Shown: positions 1 to 8,390, counted from the stretch's first letter. The stretch: DNA of 38,667 nt from JAOAIV01 sp038849555 (GCA_038849555.1 JAWCMT010000010.1:1-38667); one strand, 5' to 3'. Notes: generated by a model not told the origin, from the sequence alone. Made by a program: numbers and translations.

Positions 1-390
1 AAAGCAGACTGGACACGTGAGATTGCATCTGTTGGTTACGTCGATTATTGCGAGTGCCGTGTGTGACCTGTGTTCTGTGCATATGCCACAGTCATAGGGG
101 CAGCCTTTCTCCTTTTTTGTACGCGGATTATTTAACCCGTCACCGTCGTATCTGAGCTTTTCAGCACGCAAGTACTGGTCATAATCAGACCAGTAAAGCT
201 CTTGGAAAAAGCCGTGGACGGGGCATTCCTTTTTGATGTAAACCTTTCCGCCGTCCTCAAAGATGGTGGCGTCTAAAACTTTCAAGCATTCGGGGCATAT
301 GCTCTTTGTGTTTTTAATCACGTTCATGATTTCCACTATGCCTTTTTGGTTAACGCAAGTTTCGAAGTGCTTAAGAGCGGAAGTAGACAT
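1..390 (-). CDS. tes: Radical SAM enzyme, tetraether lipid synthase (Tes)-like, N-terminal part
   Basis: The frame stays open from the ATG whose complement lies at 388-390 to the left edge, giving 130 residues of a longer protein. The N-terminal part carries Cys pairs typical of the COG1964/MJ0619 family (CPEC near residue 32, CPVHG near 57, then CPYDCGICTEH near 97). It ends with the radical SAM motif CNLTCPVC (CxxxCxxC), which would bind the 4Fe-4S cluster that cleaves S-adenosylmethionine. Members of this family join two archaeol molecules tail to tail to make tetraether membrane lipids. Seen: the Cys motifs and their order. Known: the family role. Inferred: the Tes assignment, since most of the catalytic barrel lies outside the window. 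It is divergent from the TrmB-type regulator starting 47 bases away, so the two may share a control region. Another methylase-like member of this radical SAM family is the main alternative. Confidence 0.75.
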   Translation of the reverse strand, partial: MSTSALKHFETCVNQKGIVEIMNVIKNTKSICPECLKVLDATIFEDGGKVYIKKECPVHGFFQELYWSDYDQYLRAEKLRYDGDGLNNPRTKKEKGCPYDCGICTEHRSHTALAIIDVTNRCNLTCPVCF

Positions 391-436
391 AATAATGTTT
401 CCAACTGTTTCATAAGATGATTAAGGGGAATCAAAA

Positions 437-1186
437 GTGCCCGTCAACGAGAACATTCGCGAAATTCTGCGGAAAATAGGCTTAAGCGCCTACGAGATTG
501 ACGCCTACACGGCGCTGCTTGAGGGCGGGCAGATGACGGCGTTGGAGATAAGCCGCGAAGCCTCCGTGCCGTACTCAAAGATTTATGAGGTTCTTAACGC
601 GCTTAAAGAGAAAGGCTGGATTAAAAGCTCAGAAAAACGGCCCTTCAAGTATTATCCTGTCTCGCCTGTCGAAGCCATGGCATTCACTAAACTCCGATTT
701 GAGGACAAATATCAAAGTTGGGAAAGAGCAATAGCCGAGGAGTTGCAGCCTCTGTATGAAAGGCAAGCGCTGGTGGAACGCGCCGACCTGCTGATGCTGC
801 ATGGACAGCAAGCGGTTCTCGCCAAACTCGAGGAAATTCTCAAGAAAGCCGTAAAGGAAATAATGATCGCCGCTCCCGAATTTGCAAGATCAATACTGGC
901 GTCGGCGGAACCATTGCTCGGCATGGTTAAAAAGGCTGTGAGTGTCAAGCTTATGGTGGCTGGAAAAACCGAGGACTGGCTGTTCCTGAAGAGGTTTGCC
1001 GGCATAAGCGAGTTGCGGGTTAGAGATCATATGTTCGGCGGCGGTGTAATCGCTGACGGCAAAGAAGCCATGCTTTTCCTAGGCGAAGACAAACCCAGCT
1101 TGGTCATATGGAGCAACCACGTGGGATTAGTGGGTTTCGCGCGGGAATACTTCCAGTTTCTATGGGACTCCTCGGCAAAAGCTTAA
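437..1186 (+). CDS. TrmB-family transcriptional regulator
   Basis: A 249-residue protein. The N-terminal winged helix-turn-helix (about residues 5-75) has the TrmB pattern: LGLSAYE-like start (IGLSAYEIDAYTALLEGG), a recognition helix around SVPYSKIYEVLNALKEKGWI, and the wing SSEKRPFKYYPVSP. After a helical linker (about 80-120) comes a phospholipase-D-like effector domain without obvious catalytic HKD residues, as in other TrmB proteins. TrmB regulators control sugar uptake and central metabolism in archaea, binding sugars or other small effectors. The start is GTG, supported by the purine-rich Shine-Dalgarno AAGGGGA at 423-429. The gene is divergent from the Tes-like gene and 144 bases upstream of the PQQ-like surface protein start; either could be a target, but that is inference. 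The effector is unknown. Confidence 0.88.
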   Translation: MPVNENIREILRKIGLSAYEIDAYTALLEGGQMTALEISREASVPYSKIYEVLNALKEKGWIKSSEKRPFKYYPVSPVEAMAFTKLRFEDKYQSWERAIAEELQPLYERQALVERADLLMLHGQQAVLAKLEEILKKAVKEIMIAAPEFARSILASAEPLLGMVKKAVSVKLMVAGKTEDWLFLKRFAGISELRVRDHMFGGGVIADGKEAMLFLGEDKPSLVIWSNHVGLVGFAREYFQFLWDSSAKA

Positions 1187-1272
1187 CCCCCGCAAGTAGA
1201 ATAACACTTTTTCTCTTGATACATAGCACCAAAAATTAAGTGGCAAGAGTTTGGTATCCCCCTATTCTACTC

Positions 1273-1284
1273 AAAATATAAATA
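1273..1284 (+). promoter_or_regulatory. TATA box of the first PQQ-like surface protein gene
   Basis: The sequence AAAATATAAATA lies 47-58 bases upstream of the ATG at 1331. A transcript starting about 25 bases downstream would carry a short leader containing the repeated Shine-Dalgarno AGGAGA just before the start. This fits a well-expressed archaeal gene. Confidence 0.65.
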
Positions 1285-1330
1285 CTGCTTGAAATCATCT
1301 TTTAAATTGCCAAAAAAGGAGAATAGGAGA

Positions 1331-3865
1331 ATGAAGCAAAAAAACAGCAAGATAGCAATAGCTCTAACCATCGCACTAGCATTTGTTATCCTTGCTCCCC
1401 TTTCAATGCTGCCATTAGCTGAAGCACAAGCAGCCCGTAGAGTGAAAACCTACCCATACATTGGCGCAGTACCCAACCCCGCACAAGTCGGCAAATCAAT
1501 AATGCTTCACGTGGGAATATCGCTGCCTACAACTTGGCCTCAGACAGGACACAAAGGGCTTACGGTAACTATCGAAAGACCCGACGGCAAAATTGACACT
1601 TTGGGACCAATAAACACAGACACAACAGGCGGTACCGGCGTAAATTACATTCCCACAATCGCCGGCACATACTACGCACAAGTGCATTTCCCTGAGCAAA
1701 CGCTGGAAGTAGCGGTTTTAGGCTTGCCTGCAGGCACGATACTTGAAGCCTCTGTAAGCGACAAACTTCAAATAACGGTGCAAGAGGAACCGCTGGAGTA
1801 CTGGCCGGGTGTCCCGCTTCCAAGCGAATTCTGGAGTCGCCCAATAAACGCGCAGTTCAGAGAATGGAATGTCATCGCTGGAAACTGGCTATATCCAAAA
1901 GGTTACTTCATCGATATGGACACTCCAGGAAATGACGACGCACCAGAAGCGCCGCACATACTTTGGGCTAAACCCTTAGTTAAGGGCGGTGTCGGCGCGC
2001 TTGGTGGTGGTTTGGTTGGTGTAAACGTTGGAGATCACGCGTTTGAAGACGGAGATGCCTATGAGGGATTATTTCTGCCGCCAGTTATCATCGCTGGCGT
2101 GATCTACTTCAACAGATACAAGAGTATCGGTGGTACAGAAGTTGAGCAGGAAGTCGTGGCTGTTGACTTGCGTACAGGTGAAGAGCTTTGGGTGAGAAAC
2201 TGGAACAATACGCGGCTTGCCTTCGGTCAAACTTTCTACTGGGATGGCTTCAACTATCACGGAGTCTTCGCTTATCTCTGGGCAACCGTGGGCACAACAT
2301 GGTACGCCTATGAAGCAGCAACTGGCCGCTGGGTGTACACCATGACTAATGTGCCGGCTTCAGGCGCCAACATATACGGTCCAAACGGCGAAATCATCAG
2401 GTACACAGTCAACTTAGCGCAGGGCTGGATGACGAAGTGGAACTCGGCAGCTGTAATCAGCGCATACTGGGCCACTGACCCTAACAACCCAGGTTGGGGC
2501 TCTTGGAGACCACAGGGTAAAGTCATAAACGCAACAGGCTCTGTCCCTATAACATCTGTTACTCCGCTTGGATTAAACGGTTATGAATGGAACGCAACCA
2601 TACCTAGAGGTTTACCTGGTAGCGTAGTTGCCACATTGGAAGACCGCGTTTTAGGCACTAACTTTGGCAGCGGCTCGCTTGCGCCTGGCACCATGGTTAT
2701 GTGGGGAATAAGCGCCAAAACCGAGACGAAAGGCCAGTTGCTTTTCAATATAACTTGGACGCCGCCAAGGCCAGACGCGCGCTATAGGCTGGAGGCAGCC
2801 AGCGTCAAAGATGGTATATTCGTCGTAGTTTGCTTGGAGACCACCGAGAAATGGGCCTTTGACATCAACACGGGCAGGCAGCTTTGGGGCCCAACAGAAA
2901 AGCAAGATTACAAGGACGCATGGTCTTATGCTTCAGGCTACTCTTGGGACTTCATATACAACGGCAAATACTACGCGCAAGGTACCGGAGGATCAGTGTA
3001 CTGTTACGATGCAAAAACTGGCAAGCGTCTTTGGCAATATGATTTCGTAGACCGTTATCACGAGTTCCTATTCGGCAACAACTGGTTCATTTACAGCGCA
3101 TTCATAGCCGATGGAAAACTCTACTTCAACTACGCAGAGCACTCTCCAGGCGATCCGAAGGAACGCGGCTCCCAAATGGTCTGCATTAACGCGGAAACAG
3201 GCGAAGAAATATGGAGCCTCAATTACTACGGCACTGTCTGGGGCGGGAAACCCGTCATCGGCGACAACATAATAGCCTGCCTCAACTCCTACGACGCCCG
3301 CGTATACGCCATCGGCAAAGGCCCAAGCACCACCACAGTCACGGCTTCGCCTGAAATCGCCGTACACGGAGGCAAAATCCTCGTAAAAGGCATGGTCACT
3401 GACATTTCACCAGGCACACAAGATTCTGCTATAAAACTGCGGTTCCCAAATGGCGTGCCCGCAGTGGCAGACGGGAACATGAGCGCTTGGATGGAATACG
3501 TCTACATGCAGTTCCCATGCCCAGCTAACGTGAAGGGCGTTGAAGTTGTCATTGAAGTGCTTGATCCTAATGGCAACTATTATGAGGTTGCAAAGGCCAC
3601 TACGGATGGCAGCGGCTTCTACAGCGCAACATTCGAACCGCCAGTACCAGGCAAATACACCATCGTCGCTAGATTTGCAGGCTCTAAAGCATATTATGGT
3701 TCTTACTCGGAAACCGCCGTGTTTGTTGAAGAAGCGCCACCCGCAACACCTGAAGCTACGCCTACGCCTGCGTCGATGGCTGAAACCTACATACTAGGCT
3801 TCGGCATCGCCATACTCGTAGTGGTCATTATAGGCTTTGCTCTACTACTGCTCAGAAAGAAGTAA
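1331..3865 (+). CDS. Secreted PQQ-like beta-propeller protein with C-terminal membrane anchor
   Basis: 844 residues from the ATG at 1331; a TTG 14 codons upstream is in frame, but the AGGAGA directly before 1331 and the signal peptide starting MKQKNSKIAIAL favour this start. Order of parts: signal peptide (about 1-33), an Ig-like domain (about 35-150, with VGKSIMLHVGISLPTTW and a PDGKIDTLGP turn), then a long propeller region with PQQ-type repeats such as VAVDLRTGEELWVRNW, VYCYDAKTGKRLWQYDF and VCINAETGEEIWSLNYYG. A second beta-sandwich domain follows (about 675-800), then a Pro/Thr linker and a transmembrane helix ending LLLLRKK. It should sit outside the cell, tethered at its C-terminus. 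No enzymatic residues are recognised, so PQQ binding is doubtful; binding of sugars or other surface components is possible. A paralogue of nearly the same length and architecture is encoded at 29335-31878. Confidence 0.85.
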   Translation: MKQKNSKIAIALTIALAFVILAPLSMLPLAEAQAARRVKTYPYIGAVPNPAQVGKSIMLHVGISLPTTWPQTGHKGLTVTIERPDGKIDTLGPINTDTTGGTGVNYIPTIAGTYYAQVHFPEQTLEVAVLGLPAGTILEASVSDKLQITVQEEPLEYWPGVPLPSEFWSRPINAQFREWNVIAGNWLYPKGYFIDMDTPGNDDAPEAPHILWAKPLVKGGVGALGGGLVGVNVGDHAFEDGDAYEGLFLPPVIIAGVIYFNRYKSIGGTEVEQEVVAVDLRTGEELWVRNWNNTRLAFGQTFYWDGFNYHGVFAYLWATVGTTWYAYEAATGRWVYTMTNVPASGANIYGPNGEIIRYTVNLAQGWMTKWNSAAVISAYWATDPNNPGWGSWRPQGKVINATGSVPITSVTPLGLNGYEWNATIPRGLPGSVVATLEDRVLGTNFGSGSLAPGTMVMWGISAKTETKGQLLFNITWTPPRPDARYRLEAASVKDGIFVVVCLETTEKWAFDINTGRQLWGPTEKQDYKDAWSYASGYSWDFIYNGKYYAQGTGGSVYCYDAKTGKRLWQYDFVDRYHEFLFGNNWFIYSAFIADGKLYFNYAEHSPGDPKERGSQMVCINAETGEEIWSLNYYGTVWGGKPVIGDNIIACLNSYDARVYAIGKGPSTTTVTASPEIAVHGGKILVKGMVTDISPGTQDSAIKLRFPNGVPAVADGNMSAWMEYVYMQFPCPANVKGVEVVIEVLDPNGNYYEVAKATTDGSGFYSATFEPPVPGKYTIVARFAGSKAYYGSYSETAVFVEEAPPATPEATPTPASMAETYILGFGIAILVVVIIGFALLLLRKK

Positions 3866-3895
3866 AAGCGACAACAGCACATTGCAAAAATCCCC

Positions 3896-3905
3896 TTTTC
3901 TTTTT
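3896..3905 (+). terminator. T-rich terminator after the PQQ-like gene
   Basis: A T-rich run (TTTTCTTTTT) about 30 bases after the stop codon, without a strong hairpin. Archaeal RNA polymerase commonly terminates at such T tracts. It also lies close to the 3' end of the converging tsr3 gene. Confidence 0.4.
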
Positions 3906-3938
3906 GTGCTTAATCTTAACTGCCTAAAGAAAAAACTG

Positions 3939-4487
3939 CTAAATGCCGCACTCGGTTCCATTATCTTGGGGACTACCGAATTTTGACCGCATTATTTTGA
4001 TGATGTCTTTGCTATTTTTTGCCGCCGCGTACTCATCAAGGTGCACAGCGTTTAATTCAAAAAAAGTGTGACCCCAAACGAAAATTGAAAGAACTCTCCG
4101 CGCTTCATCTTTGAATCCTGTAATGTACAATGCAGCAGCGAGTGCTTCGGCGGTCGTTAGCTTTGTGGCTTTGCTGAAGTTCACAGGGTTACCTGCCAGC
4201 AAGATAGGTAGGCAACGTGCCGTTCCCGTCACATGCTTTGATAATACTTTTTCAGCGTGCTCCCAGCTGCAATCCAAGGCAACTATGCCGAATTTTGCCA
4301 CGCGTTCTCTATCGGCAGGTGAAAAGGCTGTTTCCGCGAAGGGATTAAGGATAACAGCACGCTTCGGCAGAAACCGCATCTGAGCCACGACTCTAGCTAT
4401 TCCATGGCGTTTAAGCTTTAAGCCAGTGCAACGTTTGGGATCACACTGATTTGCATGATAAATAGTTATCCTAGGCGACTGGTCCAC
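3939..4487 (-). CDS. tsr3: Tsr3-like 16S rRNA aminocarboxypropyltransferase (DUF367)
   Basis: 182 residues. The N-terminus (ITIYHANQCDPKRCTGLKLKRHG) is the RLI-type metal-binding-like segment that precedes DUF367, and the rest matches that family (NPFAETAFSPADRE, VALDCSWEHAEKVL, RCLPILLAGNPVNFSK, ALAAALYITGF). Tsr3 transfers the aminocarboxypropyl group of S-adenosylmethionine to a hypermodified pseudouridine-derived base in small-subunit rRNA, a late step of ribosome maturation. This links it functionally to the KH/Rio1/aIF1A genes further right. It starts with GTG inside the last codons of nnr; the 17-base overlap argues for co-transcription and coupled translation. The only clear alternative is the older label of a conserved ribosome biogenesis protein. 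Confidence 0.9.
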   Translation of the reverse strand: MDQSPRITIYHANQCDPKRCTGLKLKRHGIARVVAQMRFLPKRAVILNPFAETAFSPADRERVAKFGIVALDCSWEHAEKVLSKHVTGTARCLPILLAGNPVNFSKATKLTTAEALAAALYITGFKDEARRVLSIFVWGHTFFELNAVHLDEYAAAKNSKDIIKIMRSKFGSPQDNGTECGI

Positions 4488-6018
4488 TTGCTTTTCGCAC
4501 CTTCAAATGATTCATGGGATCATCTAAAACCTTGGGAATCCAGTTCAATAGGTCAGTAGCCATCAGATGATACCCGATTTCGCTTGCCGCGAAGTCTCCT
4601 GCCGCGCCGTTTACAAAGGCGCCCGCTGCTGCAGCCTCAAATGCATCTGCTTTCTGCGCTAAAAATGCGCCGACAATGCCTGCAAGCACGTCGCCTGTGC
4701 CGCCAACTGTCATGCCGGGATTACCTGTAAAGTTCCGCTTAACCCTTTTTGCATCGCAAACTATGTCCACTTGCCCCTTTAGCAGTATAATCGCTTTAAG
4801 TTCAGCCGCTGTCTTCTGCACCTCGGCAACGCGCTCTTCAACGTTTCCAGGCAACTGCCTTCCTGTTAGCATAGCGTATTCACCTGCATGAGGCGTCAGC
4901 ACAAGTGGCACCTTTAAGGCGCGTTTGCATTCAGTGAAAGCCTTCAAGCCGTCCGCGTCAAGTAGTAACGGTTTACCTGCGCCTTCGATGGCTGGTACAA
5001 ATGCTTTAACAAATTCGCGAGTTTTAGCATGCAAGCCGAGGCCGGGTCCGAGAACAACGGCGTCAACTGCCTCCAGGTAGGGCAACAATTCTTCAATGTT
5101 CGCTGAACTTAGCTTGTCGCCCTTTAGCTTCAGCGTTATCAGGTTTGGAGACATCGCTGAGGTAGCGTATGCGGTTTTCTCTGGCGCCGCGAGATAAACG
5201 ATGTCCACGCCTGTTCGCAGGGCAGCTAACGCAACTAATGCTGGTGCTCCAGAGAAAACTTCGCTACCGCCTACAACCAATAAGCGTCCAAAATCACCTT
5301 TATGCGCACTTGCAGAACGCGTTTTCTTGACCAGAAAAACATCGCCTGGCCCAACGAATTTTTCCAGCGCCTCAGGTAGGCCTATGTCTTTTACGACGAG
5401 TTCGCCCACATACTTCTTAGCATTATGGAGGCCAGGTTTTGCCTTATAGAATGTTACCGTTAGGTTTGCTTTTACAGCGTTACCTAAAACTTCTCCAGTG
5501 TCTGAGTCGATTCCTGTGGGCACATCAACGGCTACTTTAAACGCGCTTAGCATATTGATATAGTCGACCATTTGTGCGATGGGCGGTTTAAGCTTGCCTT
5601 TCGTGCCCGTTCCCAAAAGCGCGTCAACAACTATATCAGCGTCTACTTTGGGCAAGGTAGCGCTGTCAATTACTTCATGAATCGGGATGCTTTCGCGTAA
5701 AGCTTGAATCGCACACCAGTTCTTTAATGCCGCTTCATGTCGAATATCAGCGCCTTTTCCTGCGAGAACCACAGATACATTGAAGCCCAACGCTAACAAG
5801 TGTCGTGCTGCAACGAAACCGTCGCCGCCGTTTCCTCCTAACCCGCAGAAAATGACAATTTTTTGTTCGCGTGGAAAGCGCGCGGCAATTTCCTCCGCTA
5901 CGTTGCGCCCGGCGTTTTCCATAAGTTGTAATAGGGAAATACCAAAGTATTCCGCGTTAATTTCCAGAGTACGCATTTCTCGGCTTGTTATGGCCGCCGT
6001 ATTCTTTTTTGCTTGCAT
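4471..6018 (-). CDS. nnr: Bifunctional NAD(P)H-hydrate epimerase / ADP-dependent NAD(P)H-hydrate dehydratase
   Basis: 515 residues from an ATG. The N-terminal YjeF domain (about 1-215) shows the epimerase signatures GLGGNGGDGFVAARHLL, DALLGTGTKG and VPTGIDSDTGEV. The C-terminal ribokinase-like dehydratase (about 225-500) shows GSEVFSGAPALVALAALRTG, VLGPGLG, LTPHAGEYAML and the nucleotide-binding NPGMTVGGTGDVLAGIVGAF. The enzyme repairs hydrated NADH and NADPH: the first domain interconverts the epimers and the second dehydrates them using ADP. Its length is normal for fused prokaryotic Nnr. It overlaps the start of tsr3 by 17 bases. A nicotinamidase gene lies 0.6 kb upstream on the other strand, so NAD repair and salvage are neighbours. 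Confidence 0.95.
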   Translation of the reverse strand: MQAKKNTAAITSREMRTLEINAEYFGISLLQLMENAGRNVAEEIAARFPREQKIVIFCGLGGNGGDGFVAARHLLALGFNVSVVLAGKGADIRHEAALKNWCAIQALRESIPIHEVIDSATLPKVDADIVVDALLGTGTKGKLKPPIAQMVDYINMLSAFKVAVDVPTGIDSDTGEVLGNAVKANLTVTFYKAKPGLHNAKKYVGELVVKDIGLPEALEKFVGPGDVFLVKKTRSASAHKGDFGRLLVVGGSEVFSGAPALVALAALRTGVDIVYLAAPEKTAYATSAMSPNLITLKLKGDKLSSANIEELLPYLEAVDAVVLGPGLGLHAKTREFVKAFVPAIEGAGKPLLLDADGLKAFTECKRALKVPLVLTPHAGEYAMLTGRQLPGNVEERVAEVQKTAAELKAIILLKGQVDIVCDAKRVKRNFTGNPGMTVGGTGDVLAGIVGAFLAQKADAFEAAAAGAFVNGAAGDFAASEIGYHLMATDLLNWIPKVLDDPMNHLKVRKASGPVA

Positions 6019-6125
6019 GTTTCAGCCCTGAATAAGTTAATGCTACTCTTTGAAAAATAAGCCTATCCATGGATTAGACAAAATTTCCAGTGTGCAGCTC
6101 GTTAATTGCCTTTACATTGTTGGCT

Positions 6126-6152
6126 TGTATACAAAAGCATCAACAAAACACA
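6126..6152 (+). repeat. Dispersed repeat copy 1 (TGTATACA core)
   Basis: A 27-base segment beginning TGTATACAAAAGCATC, identical over all 27 bases to the copy at 15597-15623. It lies in the 205-base gap between nnr and the small RAM-domain gene, in neither reading frame. The first part contains the perfect palindrome TTGTATACAA (6125-6134). Other copies are at 8391, 11464 (diverged), 11730, 15597, 16177 and 17017. Confidence 0.8.
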
Positions 6153-6223
6153 GTTTTCAGTCGCTTTACATGCCGCTGCGCGCTACCTAAAGAACATTGA
6201 GCTTCGCTCCTGCCTTATGCGGC

Positions 6224-6493
6224 TTATTTTGCATTTGCACGATTGCGCTTACCTTTGTATGCTCTAGACACAATCATGGTAGAGGTTACCAGAACATTTG
6301 GTACGGTACGAATCTTCTCGGATACAAACTCTTCCAGCATGCTCAAATCCTGCGCCTCGATTTTTGCAACCACATCATATTCACCGAAGATAATGTCGGC
6401 TTGCAACACCTCGTCAAACTCGACCAGTTTTTGACATACTTCTCTTTCGGCTCCCGAATTAACTTTGAATAAAACGTAGGCTAAGACAGGCAT
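6224..6493 (-). CDS. Stand-alone Lrp/AsnC ligand-binding (RAM) domain protein
   Basis: 89 residues from an ATG. The whole protein is the alpha/beta RAM domain found at the C-terminus of Lrp/AsnC regulators: AYVLFKVNSGAEREVCQKL, VLQADIIFGEYDVVAKIEAQD, SMLEEFVSEKIRTVPNVLVTSTMIV. There is no DNA-binding helix-turn-helix. Such single-domain proteins are common in archaea; they form oligomers that bind amino acids or other small molecules, and are thought to modulate full-length Lrp proteins or enzymes. The basic tail AYKGKRNRANAK is unusual for the fold and could touch nucleic acid. A second protein of this kind lies at 36494-36727. No partner gene is evident nearby. Confidence 0.88.
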   Translation of the reverse strand: MPVLAYVLFKVNSGAEREVCQKLVEFDEVLQADIIFGEYDVVAKIEAQDLSMLEEFVSEKIRTVPNVLVTSTMIVSRAYKGKRNRANAK

Positions 6494-6655
6494 AATTTTT
6501 CACCGGTACCCTTCTTAGTTCAGTAGCCTTTAATTACTTTTTCCATGTGCTGCCCACACAAGGATTTTTTGGAAAAGCATTTATTCCTTGCTTAACCAAT
6601 ATTTTTAGCAAGCGCCGATAATTATTTGATTGAACCTTGTTTAGGTGAACTTTGC

Positions 6656-7378
6656 TTGAAGAAAGACTTTAGCTTAAAAAGCGCGGATGCGCTTATAATT
6701 GTGGATGTTCAAAATGACTTTTGCTCTGGCGGTGCCTTACCTGTCCCAGACGGCGATCAAGTAGTTCCCGTGCTTAATGATTACATAAAAATCTTCAAGA
6801 AAACAAATGCTCCTCTTGTAGCCACAAGAGACTGGCATCCGCCAAACCACATATCTTTCAAAGCTCAAGGAGGCCCATGGCCACCTCATTGCATTCAAGG
6901 TACAGAAGGCGCTAAATTTCACTCTGACTTGAAGCTTCCCGATGACGCCGTTATCATCTCCAAGGCTACTGATCCTCTTAAAGAGGCTTATTCAGGCTTT
7001 GACGGCACCGAACTTGCAGACGTGCTTAACAAGGCAGGCGTCACAAGGATTTTTGTGGGAGGTTTAGCAACCGATTACTGCGTCAAAAACACGGTGCTTG
7101 ATGCACGTAAGCTGGGTTTCGCAGCTGTGCTGCTATTGGATGCTGTTCGTGGAATTAACTTGAAGCCCGGCGACGTAGAGGCTGCCATCGCAGAGATGCG
7201 TAGAAGCGGCGCTGAGCAGGCCACCTTAGAGGACTTTCCAGGAACCATTGAGCTCCCGCCAGCGGGAGATTCTGACGCTGAGGTTTTAGCGAAGAAACCA
7301 TTGAGCAAAGTTGCTACAAAAAAGAAGGCGCGAATGCGTCCTCGTGGCAAATACAAAAGGGTGCGCACTGAGCAGTAA
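6656..7378 (+). CDS. pncA: Nicotinamidase (isochorismatase-like hydrolase)
   Basis: 240 residues from a TTG with Shine-Dalgarno AGGTGA at 6642-6647; an earlier in-frame TTG at 6626 would add ten residues and lacks such a site. Catalytic residues of nicotinamidases are visible: Asp17 in VDVQNDF, Lys103 in IISKATDP and Cys142 in ATDYCV, with the metal ligands Asp59, His61 and His65 in TRDWHPPNH. The enzyme hydrolyses nicotinamide to nicotinate plus ammonia for the Preiss-Handler branch of NAD synthesis. About 45 C-terminal residues beyond the usual fold are basic (KKPLSKVATKKKARMRPRGKYK), an extension seldom needed for catalysis and possibly nucleic-acid binding. Metal ligands and active-site triad make nicotinamidase much likelier than other isochorismatase-family hydrolases. 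Confidence 0.92.
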   Translation: MKKDFSLKSADALIIVDVQNDFCSGGALPVPDGDQVVPVLNDYIKIFKKTNAPLVATRDWHPPNHISFKAQGGPWPPHCIQGTEGAKFHSDLKLPDDAVIISKATDPLKEAYSGFDGTELADVLNKAGVTRIFVGGLATDYCVKNTVLDARKLGFAAVLLLDAVRGINLKPGDVEAAIAEMRRSGAEQATLEDFPGTIELPPAGDSDAEVLAKKPLSKVATKKKARMRPRGKYKRVRTEQ

Positions 7379-7483
7379 CAATTGCAGGTTTAGGTCAGCA
7401 AAAGTTAATGTGCCCCTCACTTTCTTCGCTTCTTTTTACTAGATTATGGTCCGAAGGCGGGTTTTTATTCGAATTTTAACGAA

Positions 7484-7494
7484 GCTTATATATA
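7484..7494 (+). promoter_or_regulatory. Strong TATA-like box with no downstream gene
   Basis: GCTTATATATAC is as good a TATA box as any in the window, yet on the plus strand no gene follows for 4 kb, and on the minus strand it faces the 3' end of pncA. If used on the plus strand, transcription would begin near 7515 and cover the gene-free stretch. The strand is uncertain because the run is nearly symmetrical. Confidence 0.4.
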
Positions 7495-7691
7495 CATGAA
7501 ATTTGCGGCTGAAAATTCATAGGTGAAGCCTCACTCCGTTGCAGTTTTTATGGTAAAATTCGTCTAAGAACGTGTATTAGTGGCAGGTAATTGTTAGTTT
7601 TTTGAATTAATCGTTGCGTTTTCATGGAAGAGTTGCTGTTATTGTTCTTTTATGGCTTGCGAAAAAATTTCGAATCGCCACTTTTTACAAT

Positions 7692-7746
7692 AAAAAGTTA
7701 AAATTTACTGGATGCATACCAAAAATTAACTTTAAAAAGTTAAAAT
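7692..7746 (+). repeat. Pair of 13-base direct repeats
   Basis: AAAAAGTTAAAAT occurs at 7692-7704 and again at 7734-7746, spaced 42 bases apart, in AT-rich non-coding DNA. Local base composition makes chance a real possibility. Confidence 0.5.
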
Positions 7747-7882
7747 AGCATGGTGAATAGCTTTCTGGGCAGTATACGAAACACGAAATTTTAAAAAGAA
7801 TGCTTGCGGCGAAAATGTCCTGTCAAAAATTAGCTGTGAATAAAGTTGTTTGAAAATGCACTAAGAAAAGTGGATTATGCGT

Positions 7883-8299
7883 TCACGTTTCACCCATGAC
7901 TTGGATAATGACTGTGCGCTTACGTGGGTAAACGTCTGTTTCTACGAAAAGCAAAGATTGCCAAGTTCCAAACTCTACATGTCCATCAATCACAGGCAAC
8001 GTTTTATCTGGCGGTAAAAGAACCGATCGCAGGTGTGCGTAAGCATTAGACGGATGCTGATAAGCGCCTTGCGCGGGCACTATTTTTTCAAGGAAGGCTT
8101 TGATGTCGTTGAGCAAGCCATAGTCGTTTTCTGTCAAGATTAGTATGCCCGTTGCATGTGGCGCAAAGACATGAACCATGCCATTTCGGATGCCTGTGCT
8201 GGACACGGCTTCTTGAACTTTGCCCGTTAAATCGATGAACTCGATAGCACCTTTTGTGGAGAAACTGTAGTGCTTATTAATAACTTTAAAGCTTGACAT
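7883..8299 (-). CDS. YjbQ/UPF0047 family protein
   Basis: 138 residues from the ATG at 8299 (MSSFKVINKHYSF), the usual length of the family; a TTG 13 codons upstream is less likely. Conserved family features are present: NGMVHVFAPHATGILILTEND, a metal-ligand-like His after AYQHPSNAYAHLRSVLL, LPVIDGHVEFGTWQSLLFVE and the closing PRKRTVIIQVMGE. UPF0047 proteins are small trimeric beta-rich proteins found in all domains of life. Some bacterial members show weak thiamin-phosphate synthase activity, but the physiological role is unsettled. The gene stands alone, about 270 bases from lonB, and a copy of the dispersed repeat lies about 90 bases upstream of its start in the same orientation. Confidence 0.9.
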   Translation of the reverse strand: MSSFKVINKHYSFSTKGAIEFIDLTGKVQEAVSSTGIRNGMVHVFAPHATGILILTENDYGLLNDIKAFLEKIVPAQGAYQHPSNAYAHLRSVLLPPDKTLPVIDGHVEFGTWQSLLFVETDVYPRKRTVIIQVMGET

Positions 8300-8390
8300 G
8301 GGGCGCTTCCCGTAGTTACATGTGCTGTGGCTGTTCAAATTTTTTTCTGTGCCGCCCAGAGCATTGTAAATTTGGCTTGCTTTGTGTTAC

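Larger units (their letters stand above)
7379..7882. other. Gene-free AT-rich stretch with an orphan promoter-like TATA
   Basis: About 500 bases between pncA and the 3' end of the YjbQ gene. I see no convincing protein. It holds a strong TATA-like run at 7484-7494, a tiny 25-codon frame at 7624-7701 (MEELLLLFFYGLRKN...) without a ribosome binding site, and a 13-base direct repeat. A small RNA is possible but not shown; no tRNA arms were found. Confidence 0.5.

Noticed and set aside
7710..7731. GCATACCAAAAATTAAC as a further repeat copy
   Set aside because: Needs several mismatches and a shifted alignment; too weak.
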